Notes: generated from the letters alone by a model not told the origin. A stretch of DNA of 64,000 nt from Corythucha ciliata (GCA_038030265.1 CM075943.1:29760001-29824000); one strand, 5' to 3'. Numbered from the stretch's first letter, positions 44,644 through 56,229 are shown. Numbers and translations: made by a program.

Positions 44644-45785
44644 TATTATTAAGTGAATTTAACGAAATTCGTAATTTGTGAAATGTATACTCTATCTGAC
44701 ACCCCAGCTGCCGGAGCGATATTTTTTGTTACTTTGGTAGGTGTGCATAATCAGTTCGATTCAACGTATAGCTTTGGATAAGGTTTTAGTGCTTTTTAGT
44801 GCATTTCATTAAAAAAATGCATTATTGGTCTCGCCCCGATGGTCGCACATATGGGTTGTGATACATACATTTTTTTCACGTTTCAGAACCCCTAGAACAA
44901 GAATCCGAGGTCGGTTCGATTTGCTATATATATATATATACTATTTATGGCCCTTTTTTGTTATCACGATCACGGTCGCAATTTTTGACTTAGGTCAATC
45001 AAATTCGGCCTAAAAATCAATATCGTGAATATCTCGGACGAGTTCGTGATCCAGATGAATCAGTCCACGGGAACGGTGTGAAAGAGGGGTTTGAATTAGT
45101 TGAAAATTCGCTACCGCACGGCTGTTGCTGCAATTGCCCCCAAAATTGACTCGAGTAATGAGAAATGAACGCGCTTTGGAGTTCTCGGCGGAGGGGAGCT
45201 ATTAAATTAACGCTATGCCTTTATGGACCACCCAATTACCAAAAAATTTCATTGACATTGTATTTTGAGCAGTCTCTTTTGTTTGATTTGCCTACAGCCT
45301 GATAAATCTTGAGTAAAAAATCCTGAGGTGGGCCAAAAAGGGAGAAAAGGACACTTTGAAGATGTTTTTCTGAATCACGGGTTGTCCGTACACTCAGATT
45401 TAGTGTGGACAAACGGGGACTGACTTTTGTTGAAAAAAATTAAATCCTCGATTTGCACGACTTTGAACCGCATTTAAGGGCACATAAAATAGTTAACGTC
45501 TGTTGAAAATGGCTAATCCTTACAGAAAATAGTGTGCTCTTTGCCTCTTTCCGAATCTATCACCAAAAGTTGCAAAAATGCAAATTGAATGTGAGTTTCT
45601 CGCCGTTGGTTAAAAAAAATTATGTAAGCCTTAAAAATCGTTAGAAAAATCAAATCTCGAAGGGTTTTGATTTTTGGACCATGGTAATAGTGATTTCGGT
45701 CGCAAATGAGGTCTATTTTCACCAAAACATTTTTGTCACACTAATCCCCTTCCACCCTGTATATACACACTATATTGGTTTATTT
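44644..45785. repeat. Family R left-end fragment, then unassigned sequence
   Basis: 44690-44990 shares AGTGCATTTCATT, TGGTCTCG and the TATATA tract with other family R copies but is diverged. From 45000 to about 45785 I recognise nothing beyond loose similarity near 45340 (AAGGACACTTTGAAGATG) to 5860 (AAGGACACGTTGAAGAAG). Confidence 0.45.
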
Positions 45786-46400
45786 ATAAGCTTATGGCGG
45801 TTTTCTTGTTAGCATGATAACTCTCGAAGAAATCAATTTAGCGGAACGCGCTTTGGCACAAAAATCAGTAGTCATAAGACCCCGGTCGGTATTGCATTTG
45901 GGCCAAATGGGTCAAGGTGGAGGGGGGGAATAGGGGCTGAAATGGTCAAAAAATCACTACAATTCACCCGTTGATTCTAGATGCATCATATTCAGTACGA
46001 ATACTCCATGTTAGAGTAGCCTTTGATTCCCATTTTAATTTTTTGAAAAGTCAAGGTGGTGGGGGTGGTCCTCCCGGTATGGAAGTGTAAAAATAGCTTT
46101 GAACTTCACTAGTTCATCTTAGTACTCCAAAATTCGACTCAATAATTTAATGTAACAAAAGCCCTGGGTTCCATTGAGATTTATCGAAAACTTTGATGGG
46201 AGGGGGGATGAAATTTCAAAAAAATCACACGTTTATTATAAAATACGGCACAAAAATTTAATATAACAAAGCCCGTGGAAAACTACCGAAACTTTTCGAC
46301 ATTTTGAAGAAAGGGTGGTGAAAATAGAGGAAGAAGTTCGGCTTAATGAAACAAATTATGGTATCAAAATTATTACTTCTGGGACGGCTTAGGGTATCTT
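45786..46400 (+). repeat. Family R internal and right portion
   Basis: Matches 34560-34720 and then 35080-35560 of the longest copy in the same order, without the 188-bp tandem units, ending at GGGACGGCTTAGGGTATC. Confidence 0.65.
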
Positions 46401-47204
46401 TTGTTTTTTTTTTTAAATTGTCTCGCACTGCGAGACTGCGAGAATGAAATCCGAATCAGTTAGACAAAATAACTTGGCAAAAAACGAACGACGAAAAAAC
46501 AAATTTTGTGATTTCGGACTTTTTAAACCACATTTTTGCTCTTCCATAACCAAATGTTTCAAAATTGGCACCTTGAAAACCAAATATAATGGATTTCTGT
46601 AATTTCCTCTCCCAATTTCGTGTATTTTCACCAGAGATTGCTCAAGGAGGGGGCAGTGACCCCCAGCCTATACCACCGCAGTTTAGGACGCGATGAACCC
46701 GAAAATCTGCGCGTTCAACCTTCTTCCCGCCCTTATATTTTGACATCTTCACGCTGTCTAGTGGTAAATTGTTGCCCAAGGGTCTCATAAACCAGTTCAA
46801 ATAGAAACTCTGAAAACATGAACGTTCAGCCTAAAAACAGTCCCTGGGCAATTTCTGGCAAAAACGACCAAAAATTTAAAAAACACTGGCAAACCGCGTA
46901 TTGTGACGGGCGTTTGAAGTGGTTTTGGTAAGGTTCAACCATAGCAGTCGTGGATCCCAGGCTCAGGAGGGTTGAGCCCTCTCCTTCACTTCAGTTGTGA
47001 AGGTGATGACGGTGCGGTGCTATTCGGAGGGGGGGGGGATCGAATGGTTCACCGATTGAGTCAATTAATATATTTTAAGAGTGCGAATAGCCTCTATTTG
47101 TCAATTTTTTTCGGCGCAGCAAGTCACATCAGGCGTGGTATGAATAGTGTCATTTAAGCCGTATACAAATACACACATGACGAAGATGAAGTATTTCGGA
47201 CGCA
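46401..47204. other. Spacer with loose tandem words
   Basis: 46480-46640 carries words like those of the degenerate arrays (AAATTTTGTGATTTCGG). A G tract lies at 47029-47038. No gene is visible. Confidence 0.35.
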
Positions 47205-48055
47205 AACGGTCAGTTTTGCCCTTTGTGTGGTGCAAATAGTCCGTCATTCCATTTTTAGGTTGCGAATGGTCATGTTTGCCATTTCCAAGCTGCAAATTGT
47301 CTGGTCATTGATATAACAAGGAATATTAGACCGTGCGATATTTCCAATAAGGCAAGAATCGTCAGTTTTGTTTTGTTTTTTTAGTAGGCATTGCATGTTT
47401 AGCCATTTTTCTCGCACGAATGGTCATTTTTGCCCGAATTTGAGACTCGAATCACCTGTTCAGGCATTTTAGGGCGCGAATTCGGGGCTCGTAAAGTCAG
47501 TTTCGCCATTTTTAGAGCATGAATCGCCAGTCAGTTTAGCCATTTTCAAGGCGCTAACCGTCATTTTTGCCATTTTTCAGGCCATATAAATAGTCACGTC
47601 AAGCCAAAAGCAAAGAATGGTCAGTTTGGCCATTCGTTGCTCACGAATGGTCGATTTTGCACTTTTCAGGGCTGGAATCATCTGTTCAGGCATTTTCTGG
47701 CTGCGAATAGTCAGTTTAGCCGTTTCTGGAACGCGAATATGGTCCGTGGCGACGAGAATGATCAGAATTAGCTATTTTTGGCACGCAAATGGTTGATTTA
47801 GCCATTTTCAGCGTCAGCTTCGCCATTTTTTAGGGCGCTTCAAGTCCTTTTCGCTATTTTTTAGAGCGGAAATTTCCGGTTTGGCAATTTTTAGGGCGCG
47901 AATATAGTCAGTTCAGCCGTTTGCTAGGCGCTAATCGTCAGTTTAACCACTTTGGGGTGCGACTGCAGTCAGTTTAGCTGTTTTTATGGTGGGAATAGCC
48001 ATAGTTTGGCTATCTTAAAGCAGTTAATGGCTGTTAAGCCATTTCTAGTAGATCG
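47205..48055. repeat. Degenerate tandem array, ~30-45-bp units (GCGAATxGTCAGTTTxGCCATTTT)
   Basis: About 20-25 units, each a variation of GCGAATGGTCAGTTTGGCC followed by ATTTTTAGG. The spacing drifts and no unit is exact. It differs in consensus from the 12-13 kb array. Confidence 0.65.
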
Positions 48056-48470
48056 AAACGCACAATTTTCCAAGCCCCTCTTTTATTAGCAAGTCTGATC
48101 GGCGGCTAAATGTTTATACTTTGGTGTTTCTCTACACATATGGTTCGTTTTATCACCGTCCGCCCGTACTAGTGACCCTGGAGTCAATAGAATCGGATGA
48201 TACCGACGACCATGACATGAAATATTCATTTCTGGACCTTTTAAGGAACAGTATTTTTCTGTTAAAAACGCTTCGGGGGGGGGGGGGGTTATAAATCACG
48301 TCTGCCTCGGACCAGAACCTTTCACCCTAAAATTTGAGAAAGTGTCAATCCCTCGTTAGATTTTTGGAGGTGCTTTTGATTATATTTATGCGAAAGTGAC
48401 CTCGCGGCTTCAAGGCGTGGCTATGGCCCCTTGTGGCCCCTCCCTTGGATCCACCACTGATTTTCACGCT
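48056..48470. other. Spacer, nothing recognised
   Basis: One G tract near 48276-48288, otherwise unremarkable. Confidence 0.4.
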
Positions 48471-48850
48471 TTTAAAAACTTTTTTGCGAATTTTTCTCTT
48501 TCATAAACCATTTTTGTGGACTTTCGCTCATTCAAAATCCAATTTTGTGGACTGGGCTCTAATAAAAGCCAATTTTGGGGACTTGAGTATTTTAAAACCC
48601 AATTTTGGGGAAATTTGCCTGAAGTTTCACCACTTTAGCTATTACTAAAATTAGTTTCGCAGTGATAGAAAAGGAAATTGGAACCTCAAAAGTCAAATTC
48701 AACAGATTTTTGTAATTTCCTGCCCAAATTTCGCGGATTTTCAGGCTGTTATTAACCAAATTGTGTGGGGTTCGGGCCCTACTAAAATCAGTTTCGCTGA
48801 TTAATTGGCTAATTCAAAAAATTAATTTGTCTCCAAATTCCCCTGGCCAC
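48471..48850. repeat. Degenerate tandem array related to that at 12.3-13.6 kb
   Basis: Units such as AAAATCCAATTTTGTGGACT followed by GGGCTCTAATAAAAGCC recur about nine times, with the same word order as the 12-13 kb array. Confidence 0.55.
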
Positions 48851-49540
48851 TCTAAGTGAGCTCGACGAAATTACTCTTCTAAATCTGCCAACTTTTAAAC
48901 GGTTAAAAGCCGTGAATTTAAAAAAAAAATTGTTTAGCTTTGGTGGAGAGTCGGAATTTTCACTGCGCGGTTTAAGAAATTCGGAAAATCCGCGAGTTTT
49001 ACCATTTCACGGCAAATATTCAAGAAAATTGCAATAGATTCGTCGGAATGAGAAAAGCTGCTAAAGCATTAACACATTTTTTTGTGTTTTCGTAATCTTC
49101 AATGTTCCCGTATTCACGCAGCCGAATCGTCCATGTCTAGCACGCAGTTGCAAGTCTTTTTCATTTTATTTAATCAAACCGAACGGTTCGCAATAAGAAA
49201 ACGTCAGTTCTTACGGAAAGCCCACACATTTAGTACATCATCTCCGGGTTTCCGACCGAACAGCCTAGATGTTTCTGGATTAACTTGTCGATTATAATTG
49301 AATACCGAGAGCTTTCTTGCAATGATTTGTCATTTTTAACAGATAAATATACGAGCCTACAGCGCCCTCCTTATCACCACACTTGTGGAAATCAAGGATG
49401 TTAACATAATTACTTAATTTAGTTTCATTGACCCTGATATGATGGAAGCGCGAGAGTGTTTTATTTTACCGCTCAATAATAGTTATCCCTACCCCGTCTA
49501 TTTCCACTTCTGACAATCATTACTGATGAAAGTAAAATGT
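48851..49540. other. Intergenic, nothing recognised
   Basis: AT-rich, no motif-bearing frame. Confidence 0.4.
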
Positions 49541-50075
49541 TTTTAGTGCATTTCATTCTGAAAATGCACTATTGGCCTCGTCGTGATGGTGGGAAACATG
49601 GGTCATGTCATGTTTTTTTCACGTTTCAGAACCTCTAGAACACGGATTCAGTGGTCTTTATTTATAATATTATGGCCGTTTTCTTGTTAGCACGATAACT
49701 CTCGTAGTAGTTAATTTAGCAGAACGCGCTTTGGCACAAAAATCAGTAGTCATAAGACCCTGGTCGGTATTACATTTGGGCCCAATCGATCGTGGTGGAG
49801 GGGGAAAGTAGGGCTTGAAATGGTCAAAAAATCACTAAAAATCACCAGTTGATTCCAGAAGCATTATATTCGGTACGATGATTTCATTTTGAAGTAGCCT
49901 TTGATTCCCATCAAGTTCAGCTTAAACAAACCCGGCAGCAAGCAGTACGAGGGAGGGTCAAACATTAACGAAACAAATCGTGGTCTCAACATTACTACTT
50001 CTGGGACGGCTTACGGAATCCGTATGCAAAATGAAATGCACTCTTTCCGGCCGCCAGCTGCCGGAGCGAAATTTT
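49541..50075 (+). repeat. Family R, short complete-looking copy
   Basis: Starts TTTTAGTGCATTTCATTCTG and ends GGCCGCCAGCTGCCGGAGCG, the same termini as the 1.25-kb copy at 34.4 kb but with a shortened middle. The shared ends define the family borders. Confidence 0.65.
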
Positions 50076-51938
50076 TTTCTTTTTAACTTCTTTCAAAATC
50101 TCCCTATTAATTTGACTTCCCTTGCAGGATTCGAGTCGTGGAGAGTTCGTTCACACCATGGCTATCGATTTTTTTTTTTTTTTTCACGCCAATTTTATAT
50201 CGGTCTGTAAATAACAATCGTGTTCGTTGGTTTTCCCTGATGGGCTTCAAAATGTAAATGCCCCAACCGGATGAAGTCTCACGGTCATTTACTTTTGAGC
50301 CAAGCTGAGGAATAAATGTTAATAAAATCTTGAGTACGGTATTTAATTATTTCACGCTATGAGTGAACGTTCGATTAATGTACGCAAAAATAAAAAATAA
50401 AAAGAGTTGAAGTTATCATTCGTTCATTGCCTTCGTAGTAACATTGAGACATGCAAAGAATAGAAAACCTGGTTGCTGCAGAAATTGCCTTCAAGTTTCA
50501 AATTTGAGAACTCTCTCAAGGCACGTCTTCGACTAAATTGACTGGGTATTTATACTGCTTTCTAAATTCTTGGATGTCAAGGATCAACTTCTCACTCTCG
50601 CCGGCTATTTTGAAGTCGCTAAAAGTGGGAGTTGCTTTTGCCAATGGCCTAACTCGGCAGCGAGCCCCTAATGCTGCGCGAAGCGATTGGCGGTCTCAAA
50701 TGTGTGATTTTATTCTGGCTGGAAAATCGTCACAAACTCTACAAAAGGATCTTTTCAACTAATAATTATAGACCTATAGATGGACGTCTCCCCATCCCCT
50801 TCAAAGATATATCTTTTACCATATCCCACACAGACTGTAATGTACATAGATCACAAGAAAAATAAAATAAAGGTATTGCAGGATCAACTCTAAACAAGGA
50901 GTGCACTCCTAGTAGTAGTTAAATATTCAACCTGAGCGCAACGAGAAATATCGAATGCAATGCTAATGACAGACCTGAATAGCTTAAGGATAAGAGAAAG
51001 GAATGACTAAAACCAGGAAATTGTATTAACGCATAAATAGCCTCCATGGTTGTTACAGACGAGTTAAGGTGAAAATAAGAATTTAGAATGATAGAAATGA
51101 AAGGGATCTTAGCACTTCTTCACAAAGAAGCTTTATCGCCTCCGCGACGAATCCAATCGACGGAAGAATAAACACTTCAATACCCTTGAGTGATGTCTCT
51201 TTCCGCTTAACAGCGGCGATAACGACTTCTTCCGAAAGATCCTCAGAGATTTAAATTTGCAATTCACTGTAGTATTTCCGATTTTGAAAAAAATAAATAA
51301 GGAAACTTTCTCCTGCAGTTTCAGTGTATCAATCCTGGGTAAAATTAAAAATACGCTTTAATTCAATAATTCACCCTGAACCATTTTTGAACATGGTAAT
51401 TCCTACAAACATTAATAACTCGTTGAACTCAGGAACAAGGAAACTAAATCCATGCAAATGGAACCAATGCCATGACGAAGTCAGATCGCTTTCTCTGAGT
51501 TGTTCTAGGGGATATTAATCCTGGGGGGGTTATTAATTTGTGTTGTTATACAAAACAAATTATTAATTGCTTCTTAATAATTATATCCTAGTCTACACAT
51601 ATAACACATTCAGTAAAGAGTCCTGTGCGTATAGGGCACTCAAAAATCAACAACGGACAAAATGTTTCTAAGGTAAGTAACTCTTTCTTGTAACAATTTA
51701 CTCTCTTCTGATGAACACGCAGTGATGTGCCTTCTTCTCTTCTTTTCCCTCTATGTGCAATTCAGTTCAGTTGGGACTACGAATGCTGAAGATGGCGAAC
51801 AGCTGAAACGAGTTCGTTGATGAATGACGTACCAAACCCCACAGGGAAGACCAAAAATAAATCCACCTGTGTATTTCATCCATGAGAGGGAATGGGGGTT
51901 TATTAAAATATGCCATTTCCCTGAAAGATAAATATATT
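50076..51938. other. Intergenic, nothing recognised
   Basis: A T tract at 50169-50184 and frames up to 74 codons with no domain. The sequence looks single-copy within the window. Confidence 0.4.
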
Positions 51939-51999
51939 ACGGTAAAAGACCGACGGCTGGTAAATCTTAGCATTAACTGGTAAATTCTAGCATTTCACC
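51939..51999. repeat. Left arm of the outermost inverted repeat (51.94-56.30 kb)
   Basis: GTAAAAGACCGACGGCTGGT and TAAATCTTAGCATT here are mirrored at 56240-56300. These arms enclose all elements between 52.0 and 56.2 kb. Confidence 0.65.
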
Positions 52000-52206
52000 A
52001 GCGACGTTGGTTAAGTTTTTCAGTGAAATGATCAATCCAATTTAGAAGACCCTTTCTACGGACAATTATGGGATTACTCCCCTCCTCACCGCTCTACCAT
52101 AGTCAACAAACTGTGAATTCGAGGGAGTGGGGAGGATGAATATAAAGAAGTTAATCTTTAAATCAAATACTTACCATTTTTTACTTGTTTTGAGCTCCGA
52201 AAAAAA

Positions 52207-52268
52207 ATTGCTCCCAAGGTGGGCTTCAAACCCACGACCTCCCTGGTTTCGCGGCGGGTGCTCTAGCC
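52207..52268 (-). tRNA. tRNA-like remnant in left arm of family T copy 2
   Basis: The minus strand has a perfect T stem and loop (GTGGG TTTGAAG CCCAC), an anticodon arm with loop CGCGAAA, and partial D arm (TAGAGC). The 5' acceptor half is missing. T8 follows the 3' end. Confidence 0.4.
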
Positions 52269-52399
52269 TAGGGTCTTCTAAATTCAATTAATTGACGGAC
52301 ATATAAAGAAAAAGTGACGTAAACATGCACTAACCCGATAGGTGCAGTTTGAGTTCCGAGAGGGGATTTCTCCTGGGTGGATTCACTCTTTGCGTGGAC

Positions 52400-52473
52400 T
52401 GCCGGGTAGCTCAGTTGGTTAGAGCACCTGCCGTGAAACCAGGAGGTCGTGGGTTCAAAGCCAACTTTGGGAG
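52400..52473 (+). tRNA. tRNA-like sequence in right arm of family T copy 2
   Basis: A perfect D arm and A box (TAGCTCAGTTGGTTAGAGC) and a B box (GGTTCAAAGCC) are present, followed by T6. The anticodon loop reads CGTGAAA, so position 33 is G instead of T and the putative anticodon TGA is doubtful. The acceptor stem has several wobbles and one mismatch. A tRNA-derived Pol III unit is more likely than a working tRNA. Confidence 0.45.
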
Positions 52474-52595
52474 CAATTTTTTCTCGGAGCTCAAAACAAG
52501 TAAAAAATGGCAAGAATTTAATTTAAAGATTAACTTCTTTATTTTCACTCCCTCGAATTCACATTTGTGACTAGGGTAGTGCGGTGATGAGGGGA

Positions 52596-54385
52596 CACTG
52601 AGAAAAATGGGACTTAACCGTTTACGATTTTTGATCAGTAAATTACAAAACAGTTTAAATAACTGAGAAGACAGTGAGTTTCATAAATTTTTTTAGTAAT
52701 TTATACTTTTTAAAAAGGTGAAAAACACCTGTCGTAAGCGGTAACCAACATAAACAGTAAAAAACTCTGTTTTATTGTAATATCTACTGTTACAGCGGTA
52801 TCTATCACCGCGTAGTGCTCGGTGTATTTGACCGTTCTGCTCGGAAAGGTGAATATTACTGACGAATGGTAACGGTGAACAGTGAAATAAACCTAAGCAT
52901 AAGTAAAACCGTAAAAGATATTATTCACTTCCAAAGAGTCGAAAACACTGGGTATACTGAGTTGATCTCACTTTTCATGTTAAGAACAGTGAATTTAATG
53001 TCAAAACAATAAATTTCACTGTGCAAACAAGTTGATTTAACGTCTGAAAAGGTCCTAAACATATCTCCCACCACCCAAAATGCTTGCGTTGTGTTTTTCA
53101 GTTTAGAAAGAAATGGAAATAAGGGATTAGTTCGGTATCCTGTTCAAGAATGAGCCGTTTCGGAGTGCTGGGTGTGCGTTCACAGTTAATCGGTGCATCA
53201 ATTTCAAAGTGCGTTTTTTTCTCAATAATGTTATAAATAATCATGCTTTGTGAATATTCGTTAATGGAACATAAATGCATGACTTTAATAGAACATAAAG
53301 AATAGTGACTAAATGGTTCATGACCTTGTACTATAAGCCTGTCCTATAACCCCATGTCTATGGTAAGCATTTACTTCTTCATCACTGTGTTCACGTTTGA
53401 ATACACCTTTTTGCAATATTTTTCATTTATTTTCATTTTTCAGGTCCTTTAGATCAGTTATGTTCACTTTTCTTCCAGTTATGCTCCGCGCTGCACCTGT
53501 AGGACTAGTACTTCTTCGTCTTTTACCTCTTCCAGAAAGCCCATCGTAAGCTCAATACTAAAACGCTAATAAGTGTAACACGCATCTACGATGGTTTTTC
53601 TGGTTTATCGCTATCTGCAAGGGGAGGTGCAAATAATGAGACGTACCCCTCCCACCATCAGAGGTTCAGCGTGGCTACAAGATAACTGAGATGAAGGTGA
53701 ATATAACTATTCTAAAATTCATGACAATTGTGTAAATAAATGAAGGACGAGTGCATAATAACGCTGGAATGGCAAAGCGACAGGTGAAAAGAGCTGAGAA
53801 TTGAGAGAACAGTGAAAATTACCGTTACGATGGGCTTGAAAACAGTGAATAATGCACTTGGAAAAGGTAAACAAAAAAGGTAAAAAGACTTGAGAGAACA
53901 GTGAAAATCGCCGTTTCGGGAGCTCTGAAAACAGTGAATAGAACTGTTTGCAAAGTAAAAGGAAGGGTAAAAAGAACTGAGGAAACAGTGAAAATTACCG
54001 TTATGAAGGCCTAGACAACAGTGAATAATACTGTCATGACAACCTTGAAATCATTAAATCAGTGAAAAATACTGCTCGAAAGGTAAAAAATAACTGTAAG
54101 AACAGTAAAAACTAGCATTATGACGTCACTGAAAATAGTGGAATTTACTGTACAAAAAGTAAATTTTACCGATTCCCTTCAGTAGATTCCATCGAAAGGA
54201 CAGTCATTTCTAACACTCATTTCGAAGTTCATTTCACTACCACGTACGGTAAAATTCACTGTTCGCACTTGACCGTTTGCCTTCGGTGAAATTCACCACG
54301 GGAAAAATTTGGTGCCCCCAGCACCGTTTAGGTCGGTGAAAAACACCCAATTTTCAGTGTTTTTTACTACTTTTTTTTCTCAGTG
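52596..54385. mobile_element. 1790-bp non-autonomous CACTG-ended DNA element (CACTA/EnSpm-like)
   Basis: Termini CACTGAGAAAAA and its exact complement; GA on both sides (52594-52595 and 54386-54387). The opposite arm of the host foldback retains the uninterrupted sequence (minus strand GAGGGGAGTAATCCC at ~52085), which confirms both the borders and the 2-bp duplication. CACTG ends with 2-3-bp duplications are typical of CACTA/EnSpm. The interior has many CAGTGAA and AACAGTGAAAAT words (dense at 53.7-54.2 kb), like the subterminal binding sites of that group. No transposase coding. Confidence 0.8.
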
Positions 54386-54424
54386 GAGTAATCCCATAAT
54401 TGTCCGTAGAAAGGGTCTTCTAAA
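54386..54424. mobile_element. End of right arm of family T copy 2
   Basis: GAGTAATCCCATAATTGTCC then AGAAAGGGTCTTCTAAATT completes the mirror of 52038-52090. Confidence 0.7.
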
Positions 54425-54474
54425 TTCAATTAATTCTCTAATTGACGGACATATAAAGAAAAAGTGAAGTGAAA

Positions 54475-55101
54475 TGATCGAAAATTTTGTCTCTCCACAG
54501 TTTTATTTTTTCCAGGTGCAGAACTGGTTTCGGCCTCCCTTTATCAGGCCATTTTCAACTGCAAACTGCTCCAAATTCCATTAAGAGGGAAACCCAAGTC
54601 AATATTAATAAATGATCAAATTCGTCATTAACACGTCAAGTGTGTACAAACTTCGTCTATAAAAGTTTTTAGATGCTTGACGTGTTAGTGACGAATTTGA
54701 ACATTTATTAATATTGACTTGGGTTTCCCCCTTAATGGAATTTGGAGCAGTTTGCAATTGAAAATGGCCTGATTAAGGTAAGGCACTATAAAACCCGAGT
54801 ACTGCAACACGCAAACCGGCGCCATACTTGGTCCCTCATATGATTATAATTATCACCTGATCTCATTGACAAGTAGGATATTTTTATTTATTTCCACCGC
54901 GTTCCGCGTTTGTTTGCTGTTACGATGACAATTTTTTCATTCATGATATTTTGTTTACCCTAACGACTGAGGGACCAAATATGGCGCTGAAATCCGTGTT
55001 GCAGTACCTGTGTTTTAAAGGTTCTCTAATTAAGGGAGGCCGAAACCGGTCCTGCACCTGGAAAAAATAAAACTGTGGAGAGACAAAATTTACGATCAAT
55101 T
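54475..55101. repeat. Foldback element, ~180-bp arms, interrupted on the right
   Basis: Starts GATCGAAAATTTTGTCTCTC and ends GAGAGACAAAATTTACGATC. The arms include CAGGTGCAGAACTGGTTTCG with its complement, and AAACCCAAGTCAATATTAAT with its complement, closing near 54660. The right arm is split by the element at 54777-55029. Confidence 0.7.
54777..55029. mobile_element. 253-bp MITE at a TTAA site
   Basis: ATTAAG occurs at both borders (54772-54777 and 55029-55034). The uninterrupted sequence survives in the opposite arm near 54540. Internal inverted ends include GTACTGCAACACG and GCGCCATA(C/T)TTGGTCCCTC. TTAA duplication suggests piggyBac-type mobilisation, though the outermost bases are not well mirrored. 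Confidence 0.6.
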
Positions 55102-55790
55102 CACTGAAGATATACAACCTCCACTATCTCGCCCTCAAAAAACATTGGTTGAAGGGCTACTAACGAAAAGCGCCAATCCTGTTTTAATGATGGATGAAAA
55201 GCGCCAACAGGTTGACGTGAGAAGTTATGAAAAGCGCAAAGTAATGTACTCGAAAAACGCCAAGAAAAATACTCGAAAAGCGCCACAAAGACAGGTAGAA
55301 AAGAGAAACGCAATTGCACTGTCCAGCGACTGAGCCTGTTGTAATGCTTCTTGGCGGTTTTTCGGATGGGCGGGGAACATTTTTCTTTTTGCCAGTACAA
55401 ACTGTTGCGTATGTAAACAAGGTCCCTTGCCTGTAAAGAAGTATTTCCAATTGAGCTCAACTGCTGGCGAATAACTTGGGGAGGTCTCCTGTGCACCTCA
55501 CCGGCAGCGCGCGCTTTGCATGAGTTCCTCACAATATGCCGCTCAACATAGGTATCGGTATTTCTGTCGTGATTATGATCGCCATCATGTTGTAATATCT
55601 GCGAATGCGCGCTGTTCGTAATAATTTTACTGGAACATAGTCTCTTCGTACATCGCCAGCACACCCTGCCGTCAACCGTTTCACGATATTTACGAAACAC
55701 GAAATTGTTCAAAATGATACACGGCACACCTTTATTAGTGGACCCGACACGAAACGCGGTGGAGTTCATTGTGACGGCACTGAACTGCAA
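55101..55790 (-). pseudogene. FLYWCH-domain fragment of a Mutator-like transposase
   Basis: The minus-strand frame starts at ATG 55790. Residues ~13-75 form a FLYWCH zinc finger: FRVGSTNKG, then VFRKYRETVDGRVCWRC, KRLCSSK and HDGDHNHD supply the F, Y, W-x-C, C and H-x-H positions. A following segment (CKARAAGEVHRRPPQVI, YIRNSLYWQKEK) matches the linker seen before the MULE catalytic domain in insect FLYWCH transposases. No DDE region follows. From about residue 175 the frame runs through the element's own terminal GAAAAGCGCCA repeats, producing a spurious F/L/S-rich tail. The element is therefore an internally deleted derivative. Confidence 0.7.
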
Positions 55791-56028
55791 GGCCTACTGA
55801 CAAACGCGACCAAACAAGACTAATATTTAGTATTTACAAGTCTAGTATTTACAAGTCCACTGTTCAATCACTCGATTCTCCTTTGCCTCTGATTGCCTCG
55901 ATCGTAATGGCGCTTCTAATACACCTGTACCAACATCTCTTTGCGCTATTCATACACCTTACCTTGCCGACTTTTTTGGCGCTTTCAATGTGCATTCCGG
56001 CCCTGAAAGAAACAGATTGGCGCTTTTC
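55165..56028 (-). mobile_element. 864-bp deleted Mutator-like element with GAAAAGCGCCA subterminal repeats
   Basis: Both ends read GAAAAGCGCCAATC in opposite orientation. Further copies of AAAAGCGC or AAAACGCCA occur at about 55197, 55229, 55253 and 55276 at one side and TGGCGCTTT near 55907 and 55977 at the other. It encloses the FLYWCH fragment. I found no 9-bp target duplication. Confidence 0.6.
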
Positions 56029-56038
56029 AGTGGCACCG

Positions 56039-56229
56039 GGTTAAAGTTCGAATGATTCATGAAATTCGGGCTTTTGCCATCGAAATTCGGTAACTCGTAG
56101 AATTCTCATACAAATGTATAAGTTATAATGAATTAAAAATTAATTTAAAAAAAGTGAAATGCACTAAAATCTTACAAGAGTTTCGAGTGGTTTAAGTCCG
56201 AATTTTATGAATAATTCGAACTTTAAACC
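56039..56229. mobile_element. 191-bp foldback MITE
   Basis: GGTTAAAGTTCGAATGATTC at the left is mirrored by GAATAATTCGAACTTTAAACC at the right, about 32 bp with few mismatches. It abuts the FLYWCH element. Confidence 0.65.

Larger units (their letters stand above)
52038..52595. mobile_element. tRNA-carrying foldback element (family T, copy 2), main part
   Basis: The left arm 52038-52268 is mirrored by 52400-52595 plus 54386-54424. Both arms contain TTTTACTTGTTTTGAGCTCC or its complement and a tRNA-like sequence with poly(T) at its 3' side. Between them is a ~130-bp loop with AATTGACGGACATATAAAG, which is repeated at 54440. The right arm is interrupted by the CACTG-ended element. The stretch GGGAGC, A/C-rich bases, TTTTTTCTCG and then CTC is shared with family T copy 1. 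Confidence 0.7.

Noticed and set aside
47205..48055. Possible CRISPR-like array
   Set aside because: Units are degenerate with no constant repeat, the spacing drifts, and the genome is eukaryotic.
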